Positions 6,010 to 10,892 of a DNA stretch of 10,892 bases are shown one piece after another. The notes under the pieces are model-generated. The model saw nothing but the letters and a program-made list of their open reading frames with translations, was not told where the DNA came from and searched no databases. A program made the position numbers and the translations under genes. The first letter of the stretch is position 1. Every line of letters begins with the position of its first letter. The DNA is from Gammaproteobacteria bacterium (GTDB taxonomy: Bacteria > Pseudomonadota > Gammaproteobacteria > SZUA-21). Location: assembly GCA_027021095.1 (NCBI GenBank), contig JALUUZ010000266.1, positions 1-10,892 on the forward strand. Direction: 5' to 3'.

Positions 6010-7005
6010 TTATATTGCCAGGGAGTCACCGAGTATGGCTGCCAGTGCCCGTGCGTGCGGTGTCGCACTGTTCAGCGCGGGAATATAGTTGAAAGACTTC
6101 CCGCCGTTCTCCAGGAACAGTGCACGGTTTTGCATGTTGATTTCTTCCAGGGTTTCCAGGCAGTCGACGGCAAATCCAGGACAGATGACATCGACCGACT
6201 CGGTTCCCTGCCGCGCCCACTCGATCAGGGTCTTGTCGGTATAGGGCTGCAGCCAGGGCTTGCGGCCGAACCGTGACTGGTAACAGAGCTGCCAGTCCTG
6301 TGGTGCAAGGCCAAGCCGGTCGGCGATCAGCTGACTGCTGCGCTGGCACTGTGCCGCATACGGATCCCCCGCATCGACGTAGGACTGGGGCAAGCCATGA
6401 AACGAAAACAGCAGCTTCTGTGCGCGTGGTTGCTGTTGCCAATGGCTGCGGACCGAGTCGCTGACCGCGTCTATATAGGCCGGATGTGCATGGTACTGGT
6501 CTATCGTGTGCAGCGCAGGGACGACACGCCAGCGCATCAGTTCTTTGAACACAAGGTCGAAGGCTGCTGCAGTCGTGGTCGCTGAATATTGTGGATACAA
6601 CGGCAGAACCAGCAGGCGGTCGATGTCTTTCTGTGCCAGTTCCTGTAACGCCGAGGCGATCGAAGGCTGGCCATAGCACATCGCGATTGCTACCTGCGGC
6701 GCAGAGTCGCTGTTGGTTTGCAATACCGAGCGCAGTTCATGACCAAGCTGCCGGGTGATCTGCAACAACGGTGAGCCCTGCGGCGTCCAGATTTTGCGGT
6801 AAGCCCTGGCTGCCGGCCGTGGACGTATCCGCAGTATGATGCCATGCAGTATCGGCCACCACAACCAGCGCGGGGTGTCGACGACACGGCGGTCGTGCAG
6901 GAATTCCGCCAGGTAGCGTCTTACCTTTGTCGCTGTCGGGGCGTCCGGGGTACCGAGGTTGATCAGCAGAATCCCGGTTTTCACCGTTGTTTTGGTGGTT
7001 GACAA
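6010..7005 (-). CDS. hemH: Ferrochelatase
   Basis: A 331-aa enzyme inserting Fe(II) into protoporphyrin IX, the last step of protoheme synthesis. GILLINLGTPDAPT (11-24), YGQPSI (111-116), LPLYPQYSATTTAA (134-147), His203 in FSFHGLPQSYV, YQSRFGRKPWLQPYTD (242-257) and Glu284 in CPGFAVDCLETLEEI are family signatures. His203 and Glu284 match the metal-site residues of E. coli HemH (His194, Glu264). Length is normal. The start appears to be TTG at 7005-7003: GGAG lies 7 nt upstream, and residues 1-10 bring the protein to the usual distance before GILL. The GTG at residue 8 has no ribosome-binding site. Cytosolic or membrane-associated. No other heme gene is nearby, and it is divergent from the hydroxyacid dehydrogenase. 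Confidence 0.95.
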   Translation of the reverse strand: MSTTKTTVKTGILLINLGTPDAPTATKVRRYLAEFLHDRRVVDTPRWLWWPILHGIILRIRPRPAARAYRKIWTPQGSPLLQITRQLGHELRSVLQTNSDSAPQVAIAMCYGQPSIASALQELAQKDIDRLLVLPLYPQYSATTTAAAFDLVFKELMRWRVVPALHTIDQYHAHPAYIDAVSDSVRSHWQQQPRAQKLLFSFHGLPQSYVDAGDPYAAQCQRSSQLIADRLGLAPQDWQLCYQSRFGRKPWLQPYTDKTLIEWARQGTESVDVICPGFAVDCLETLEEINMQNRALFLENGGKSFNYIPALNSATPHARALAAILGDSLAI

Positions 7006-7182
7006 GCAAGCACTCCGTCATCTATGAAACAGGCAGCCTAGTTTACACACAATATGCCAGAGAGAGAAGCGGCGGGTGCGGTTTATTCCTGGCCTGGATT
7101 TCTCACTTCTCATTCTATTGTCGTCCAATAGTACGCCGTGCGCGGCGCTCACATAGAAGCCCGGGCGGGTGAGGCCTTCCGG

Positions 7183-7191
7183 TGATATACT
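7183..7191 (+). promoter_or_regulatory. Candidate extended -10 promoter of the hydroxyacid dehydrogenase
   Basis: TGATATACT fits the extended -10 form TGN-TATAAT with one mismatch in the hexamer region and no useful -35 box. Transcription would start near 7198, giving a leader of about 34 nt. The rest of the 7006-7231 gap contains CTATTG-N5-CAATAG (7115-7131), which could be a protein-binding site for either divergent gene. No clear hemH promoter is visible. Confidence 0.45.
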
Positions 7192-7231
7192 TGAAAGCCG
7201 TGTTTTTTTGCTGTTCGGTGGGTCAGGAGTG

Positions 7232-8197
7232 ATGAAAATAGTTTTTCTCGATCGTGAATCGCTCGATAGAGGTGATCTCGATTTCAGCGGGTTGGATGGT
7301 CTCGATGCAGAGGTCAGGTATCATGCGTCGACGCCACCGGAGCTCGTCGCAGAACGGATCATGGATGCGCAGATCGTCGTTACCAACAAGGTGGTGCTCG
7401 ACCGTGGGCTGATCGACGGTGCCAGGCGGTTGACCGCGATCTGTGTCGCGGCGACCGGGACCAATAATGTCGATCTGCAGGCAGCGGCTGACAGAGGTAT
7501 CCATGTCAGCAATGTCACGGGCTATGCGACCGCCTCGGTGGTACAGCATGTGTTTGCACTGATCACCAGCCTGCAGGTGCGCTTGCTGCAGCAGGTACGT
7601 GCCGTGCGGCGTGGCGACTGGACCCGTGCCACACAGTTTTGTCTTCTCGACTACCCGTTTCACGAACTGGCTGGTAAGACATTGGGGATCGTCGGGTATG
7701 GGGAACTGGGGCGAGCAGTGGCGAGGGCGGCGCAGGCATTTGGTATGCAGGTGATGATCAGCCAGCGTCCTGGAGCCGCTGCGGTGGCTGTCGAGCCGGT
7801 TGCGGCGGTGCGGCGCTATCCGCTGGAACAGGTGCTGCGTAATGCCGATGTACTCAGCCTGCACTGTCCATTGGCACCTAACACGCAGCATTTGGTCGAC
7901 CGGCATGCGCTTGCGCTGATGAAGCCAGGTGCACTGCTGATCAATACTGCACGGGGAGGCCTCGTCGATGAGCAGGCGCTGGCCGAGGCCCTGCGGCACG
8001 GCAGGCTGGGTGGTGCCGGACTGGATGTGTTGAGCCGGGAGCCGCCGGAACAAGACAACCCATTGTTAAGCCTGGATTTGCCCAATCTTATCGTCACTCC
8101 GCACATAGCCTGGGCCAGTATCGAGGCGCGCCAGCGTTTGCTGTCGAAGCTGATCAGTAATATAAAGTGTGCTTTAGGGCTGTCCTCGCGTGCATGA
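7232..8197 (+). CDS. D-2-hydroxyacid dehydrogenase, hydroxypyruvate/glycerate type
   Basis: A 321-aa NAD(P)-dependent oxidoreductase of the D-isomer-specific 2-hydroxyacid dehydrogenase family. It has an N-terminal catalytic half, the nucleotide-binding motif GIVGYGELGRAVA (152-164), and the catalytic set Arg241 in LINTARGGLVDE, Glu270 in VLSREPPE and His291 in TPHIAWAS. Overall form (CVAATGTNNVDL, NVTGYATASVVQH) is closest to HprA-like glycerate dehydrogenases, which reduce hydroxypyruvate or glyoxylate. Exact substrate is an inference. I choose ATG 7232 because the protein then starts at the conserved first strand MKIVFLDRE. AGGAG lies just before it, unusually close, and GTG 7229 is an in-frame alternative. 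The aminotransferase at 354-1478 could supply hydroxypyruvate. Cytosolic. Confidence 0.88.
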   Translation: MKIVFLDRESLDRGDLDFSGLDGLDAEVRYHASTPPELVAERIMDAQIVVTNKVVLDRGLIDGARRLTAICVAATGTNNVDLQAAADRGIHVSNVTGYATASVVQHVFALITSLQVRLLQQVRAVRRGDWTRATQFCLLDYPFHELAGKTLGIVGYGELGRAVARAAQAFGMQVMISQRPGAAAVAVEPVAAVRRYPLEQVLRNADVLSLHCPLAPNTQHLVDRHALALMKPGALLINTARGGLVDEQALAEALRHGRLGGAGLDVLSREPPEQDNPLLSLDLPNLIVTPHIAWASIEARQRLLSKLISNIKCALGLSSRA

Positions 8198-8202
8198 AAT
8201 CG

Positions 8203-8231
8203 ATGACCTGAAATCCAGCCGTTGGTATAAT
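8203..8231 (+). promoter_or_regulatory. Strong sigma70-like promoter for the OprB-like porin
   Basis: ATGACC (8203-8208) is followed by a 17-bp spacer and a perfect TATAAT (8226-8231), which also has the extended TG motif at 8223-8224. This is the best promoter in the window. Transcription from about 8238 gives a leader of about 139 nt before ATG 8377. The second 30-bp repeat lies within that leader. Confidence 0.65.
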
Positions 8232-8262
8232 TCTGCCGGAAAATCGCATGTTCCAAGGCGTG

Positions 8263-8292
8263 CCATTGCACCGTCTCACGACGAACGGTGGT
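8263..8292 (+). repeat. 30-bp dispersed intergenic repeat, copy 2
   Basis: It differs from copy 1 at two positions (third base, and base 16 G to A). On the minus strand the second change turns a G-C pair into a G.U pair and keeps the hairpin, whereas on the plus strand it makes an A.C mismatch. It lies in the leader of the porin gene, about 25 nt after the predicted transcription start. A short frame from ATG 8248 to TAA 8349 reads through it as LHRLTTNGG, the same phase as in copy 1. Confidence 0.8.
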
Positions 8293-8376
8293 AAGAAATG
8301 CGGGCCAGTGTGGAAAGACAATCTGCGCATACAGCACGATGCGAAGTAAAAATAATGAAAACGAGAGGAAGTACCA

Positions 8377-9483
8377 ATGCAGTGTTTCAGTGCACGCGGT
8401 CTGTTCCTGGCGCTGATCCTTTTATTCTGTTCATCCCAATCGTTGGCACACAAGCTTGATACACATGGCGGGATTACGCTGATAGGCCAGGCCGGCCGTG
8501 ACAGCCGGGTGCGGCCCGGCATCACTGCCAGTGTCGATCTGGAGTTGACGTTACAGCGGGGCCGCGGGGAATGGTTCCTGTGGCTGGAAGGTTCGACGAC
8601 GGTGCAGCCGTGGCAGACTTCTGCGATACTGGTTGAGACGAACGCAGACGCCAGAACGACATTGACCCGGAAAAACAAGGGCCGCCTGCAGGTTTCCAAT
8701 TTCGGTTATTCGTTTCCGTTGTGGCGGCATACGGTTTCAATCGGGTTGCTTGACGCATCGAGCATCCTCGATTCCAGCCGTATCGCCAACGACGAGACCC
8801 GGCAGTTTGTTTCCACTACACTGGTCAATAACCCGGTGATCGGCTTTCCCGACTATACGCTGGGAATGTTGATCAGAAAGAAAAGCGGTCACCAGCGCCT
8901 GGGTTATACGATGTTTCTCGGACTCGGTCATGGTCTCAGGGATACACCGGAACGCAGTTACCGGGCGCTGTTCGACCTGGACGCGCGCGAAAAGGGAGTT
9001 TTTGCCGCACTGGAGATCGATGGCAAGAAACACCTGTCAAGGCTGGATCTGCATTATCATTTCGGGTTGTGGAGCAACACGGCGGCGCACAGGTATTTGT
9101 CACAGACAGGCAGTGCGGCAAACTACGGGCTCTATACTGTACTGGAAACCAAGTTGGGAAGGCTCGATCTCAGCAGCCGGCTCGGTGTCGCGAACCGGCG
9201 GGTAGCCCAGGCAGCGGAGTTTGTTTCGTTGGCGTTGCGGTATCGACGGGGCAGGAATACCATTGGCCTGGGTGCGTCCTGGACCGGCCTCTCCGGGCAT
9301 GGCAGACAGCCTGGCCAGGGGGACAGGCTGCAGGCGGAGTTGTATTACAGACATGATTTCAACAAGCATTTTTCAGTGACACCATCGATACAGTGGGTGC
9401 AGAACAGCAGCTTTGACAGCTCCAACGCTCTGTTTGACCAGGACCAGGTCATCGTCGGCATCAGGCTGCAGGCGGCGTTTTGA
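8377..9483 (+). CDS. Outer-membrane porin, OprB-like
   Basis: A 368-aa outer-membrane beta-barrel candidate. A clear signal peptide (LFLALILLFCSSQSLA) is cut after Ala24 before HKLDTHGG. The mature chain alternates polar and nonpolar residues in strand-like blocks with Gly/Asn turns and ends in phenylalanine (GIRLQAAF), the BAM recognition end. SIGLLDASSILDSSRIANDETRQF (about 127-150), LVNNPVIGFPDYTLGMLIR (about 153-171) and the end HFSVTPSIQWVQN resemble carbohydrate-selective porins of the OprB family, from recall of the family pattern. Substrate cannot be given. The start has a good GAGAGGAAG site. The gene is monocistronic, with its own promoter and a downstream hairpin shared with the convergent tlpA-like gene. 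Confidence 0.75.
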   Translation: MQCFSARGLFLALILLFCSSQSLAHKLDTHGGITLIGQAGRDSRVRPGITASVDLELTLQRGRGEWFLWLEGSTTVQPWQTSAILVETNADARTTLTRKNKGRLQVSNFGYSFPLWRHTVSIGLLDASSILDSSRIANDETRQFVSTTLVNNPVIGFPDYTLGMLIRKKSGHQRLGYTMFLGLGHGLRDTPERSYRALFDLDAREKGVFAALEIDGKKHLSRLDLHYHFGLWSNTAAHRYLSQTGSAANYGLYTVLETKLGRLDLSSRLGVANRRVAQAAEFVSLALRYRRGRNTIGLGASWTGLSGHGRQPGQGDRLQAELYYRHDFNKHFSVTPSIQWVQNSSFDSSNALFDQDQVIVGIRLQAAF

Positions 9484-9523
9484 CCGGCAGCGGTTGGCCC
9501 GCGAAAGCCGGTCAGGGCTTTTT
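9481..9523 (+). terminator. Terminator shared by the convergent porin and TlpA genes
   Basis: TGACCGGC (9481-9488) and GCCGGTCA (9507-9514) are exact reverse complements around an 18-nt loop that can pair further (GCGG with CCGC). On the plus strand the stem is followed by GGGCTTTTT. The left arm contains the porin stop and the right arm contains the TlpA stop. The minus strand has no T-run, so it mainly serves the porin transcript. Confidence 0.65.
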
Positions 9524-10021
9524 GAGTTGCAGCAGGAGTTTGATTACTGAATCCGCATCCCAGTCCCTGCCGCCGATCGCCTTGTAGTGGATTTTGCCGT
9601 CGGCGCCAACGACAAAGGTCGTAGGCAGCACGGTGACTTTCCACTGTTTCATGATTTCCGCCTTTTTGTCCAGCAGCAGCGGAAAGTCGACCGGGTACTT
9701 GCCGGTGAAATTGAAGATCGCGTCCTCGTCCTCGCCCATGTTGACAGCCAGGATCATCAGCTCGTCACGCCTGGTCTTATGCCATGCCCGATTCATCGCG
9801 GGCATTTCATAGACGCAGGGTGGGCACCAGCTGGCCCAGAAAGAGACGATCACCACTCTGCCCTTGTAGTCGGAAAGCCTGTAACGTTTGCCGTCGATAT
9901 CCAGCAGCGTGAAGTCGGGTGCCGCCTGCGGATTCTTGATTTTTACCAGTTTCGTTGCCGCAAAGCCGGTGGTGGCAAGCAGCAGAATCAGCACGAGTGC
10001 TGTCAACCGAGTCGTTTGCAT
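9512..10021 (-). CDS. TlpA-family thiol-disulfide oxidoreductase, exported
   Basis: A 169-aa thioredoxin-fold protein with an N-terminal signal sequence or anchor (about 7-21, TALVLILLLATTGFA). APDFTLLDIDGKRYRLSDYKGRVVIVSFWASWCPPC is the AhpC/TSA-like TlpA start, with the redox pair Cys66-Cys69 in WCPPC and the cis-proline Pro133 in VLPTTFVVGADGKI. Such periplasmic proteins usually reduce disulfides, for example for cytochrome c maturation or copper-site assembly. The partner here is not known. It follows the upstream 212-aa gene after 10 bases, and its AAGG site overlaps the previous TAA stop, so the two are almost certainly co-translated. A CcdA/DsbD electron donor is not in the window. Confidence 0.92.
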   Translation of the reverse strand: MQTTRLTALVLILLLATTGFAATKLVKIKNPQAAPDFTLLDIDGKRYRLSDYKGRVVIVSFWASWCPPCVYEMPAMNRAWHKTRRDELMILAVNMGEDEDAIFNFTGKYPVDFPLLLDKKAEIMKQWKVTVLPTTFVVGADGKIHYKAIGGRDWDADSVIKLLLQLKKP

Positions 10022-10031
10022 TGCATGGACC

Positions 10032-10670
10032 TTATTTATTCAGCCTGTCCACATCAGGTGGGCATTGCATGCCGTTGATCCATAGTGTATGCGGCTTGCC
10101 ATTGCGTGTCCATACGATCTTCAGGTCGAAACGCGAGCCTGGTGGCAGACCGAAACTGCTGAGTCCCCAGTTGTAGTCGCCGGCCTGCAGCGTGTTGGTG
10201 GTTGGATAGAGCCCCCACTTCAGTGCCAGTGCCGACGCAGGCTTGTGGCGGTGCTGCTTGAGAAAGACCCCGGTCCAGTACTCGCGGGTTTTCATCTGCC
10301 GCAGCGTGTTTTTGTAGCGTATCTTCCAGTTACGCAGATCGAGATGAAGACGAATGTTTTTACCCGCCTCGGTCTGGTTCTGGATGACCGTTTTGAACAG
10401 GCATTGCCTGGCGATCAGGTCGGCGACTTTTTCTGAAAACCCCCTGGCCTGCATGATCGCGCGGTTCTGGTCAGGCAGGCGCTGGGTCAGTTCCAGCATA
10501 AAGCCGGCATGTCTGTAGTGCCAGCTTTTGAGCAGCGTCTGCGAATTCTGTGTGACGGTCAGTCCAGTCTTGGACAGCGGCGTTGCAGTCGCTGCAGACG
10601 GCCGGCACAGGACCGGGAACAACACGCCCGCTGCCAGCATACAGTTCATCAGCAGCCTGCTAGCCCGCAT
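10032..10670 (-). CDS. Hypothetical exported protein with two cysteines
   Basis: A 212-aa protein I do not recognise. Residues about 8-27 form a signal peptide (MNCMLAAGVLFPVL, then PSAATA). Cys22 is not in a proper lipobox, so it is probably soluble periplasmic. The mature part has a helical region (TLLKSWHYRHAGFMLELTQRLP, EKVADLIARQCLF) and a beta-like end, GDYNWGLSSFGLPPGSRFDLKIVW (165-187), then GKPHTLWINGMQCPPD. Cys90 and Cys203 are the only cysteines expected after export and could form a disulfide. The TlpA-type thioredoxin is the next gene in the operon, so this may be its client, which is inference. AAGGGGAG is 7 nt before the ATG. The spacer to the upstream barrel gene holds the third 30-bp repeat. 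Confidence 0.75.
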   Translation of the reverse strand: MRASRLLMNCMLAAGVLFPVLCRPSAATATPLSKTGLTVTQNSQTLLKSWHYRHAGFMLELTQRLPDQNRAIMQARGFSEKVADLIARQCLFKTVIQNQTEAGKNIRLHLDLRNWKIRYKNTLRQMKTREYWTGVFLKQHRHKPASALALKWGLYPTTNTLQAGDYNWGLSSFGLPPGSRFDLKIVWTRNGKPHTLWINGMQCPPDVDRLNK

Positions 10671-10679
10671 TGCTCGCTC

Positions 10680-10709
10680 CCCTTGCCCCGTCTCGTTACG
10701 AACGATGGT
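10680..10709 (+). repeat. 30-bp dispersed intergenic repeat, copy 3
   Basis: It has four mismatches to copy 1, including the two middle bases of the hairpin loop and one on each outer arm. On the minus strand the inner CGTTCG/CGA-G-ACG hairpin with its bulged G is kept. It fills most of the 41-base spacer in the minus-strand operon, starting two bases after the barrel gene's stop and touching the ribosome-binding site of the 212-aa gene. Confidence 0.72.
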
Positions 10710-10711
10710 AT

Positions 10712-10892
10712 TCAGAACTCAAACTTGACCGCGGCAAAAGGCCCATCGATCGTAATGTCGGAATTAAAGCTGTCGAGATCGTCCAGTTTCAAGTTCATCC
10801 GCCGGTAGCCCACTTCGAATCCGACCTTGGCCTTGGTGACGTAAGAGACCTTGGCCATGACATCGGAGAGTGTATTGCCGCTGTAACTGGCG
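10712..10892 (-). CDS. Outer-membrane beta-barrel protein, C-terminal end (partial)
   Basis: The last 60 codons of a minus-strand gene that begins beyond the right edge. They read from ASYSGNTLSDVMAKVSYV through KAKVGFEVGYRRMNLKLDDL to DGPFAAVKFEF and a TGA stop. The alternating strand pattern and final phenylalanine mark an outer-membrane barrel. The ending with YRRMNLKLDDLD and DGPFA is like the TIGR04219 family of small barrel proteins, from memory. Function is unknown. It is the first known gene of the operon with the 212-aa protein and the TlpA homologue, suggesting an envelope role for the set. Confidence 0.75.
   Translation of the reverse strand, partial: ASYSGNTLSDVMAKVSYVTKAKVGFEVGYRRMNLKLDDLDSFNSDITIDGPFAAVKFEF

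Noticed and set aside
7081..7200. Possible small RNA or riboswitch in the hemH/dehydrogenase gap
   Set aside because: Only short GC-rich pairings are visible and no known riboswitch core could be recognised.
7223..8053. Minus-strand 276-aa open frame opposite the hydroxyacid dehydrogenase
   Set aside because: Shadow of a gene with intact NAD-binding and catalytic motifs; no supporting start site.
1..10892. Defence island, CRISPR, prophage or transposon
   Set aside because: No regularly spaced repeats, integrase, transposase, nuclease or toxin-antitoxin pair was found; the genes are metabolic, regulatory or envelope types.

Overview
The window looks like ordinary chromosome from a moderately GC-rich proteobacterium, most likely a gammaproteobacterium. 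That placement is an inference from protein character (AGXT-type aminotransferase, HemH, MocR regulator, OprB-like porin, TIGR04219-like barrel end) and from E. coli-like promoter and ribosome-binding signals. There is no rRNA, tRNA, CRISPR array, transposase or phage gene. About 90% is coding, and no gap without a gene reaches 300 bases.

Left part (1-4120): the tail of a sensor histidine kinase; a class V alanine/serine-glyoxylate aminotransferase; a MocR-type (GntR plus aminotransferase domain) regulator on the minus strand; and, divergent from it across a 291-base control region, a class IV (IlvE-like) aminotransferase. The first two complete genes converge on a perfect 15-bp hairpin. All three complete genes are PLP fold enzymes or derivatives, so this part looks centred on amino-acid and keto-acid chemistry.

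Middle (4121-8197): two small exported or membrane-anchored proteins of unknown function, a DUF218 (SanA/YdcF/ElyC-like) membrane protein, ferrochelatase (hemH, minus strand, TTG start), and divergently a D-2-hydroxyacid dehydrogenase resembling hydroxypyruvate reductase. With the aminotransferase at 354-1478 it could form a serine/glyoxylate to glycerate salvage route, although the two genes are not adjacent.

Right part (8198-10892): an OprB-like outer-membrane porin with a good promoter and a long leader. It converges on a minus-strand operon that runs, in transcription order, from an outer-membrane beta-barrel protein (cut by the window edge), through an unknown exported protein with two cysteines, to a TlpA-type thioredoxin.

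The most interesting unexplained signal is a 30-bp imperfect-palindromic repeat present three times, always between genes and always in the same orientation (3171-3200, 8263-8292, 10680-10709). Next is a 57-codon reading frame with a strong Shine-Dalgarno sequence. It spans the first repeat and overlaps the IlvE-like start by ATGA. I see no clear-cut new defence or biosynthetic system.
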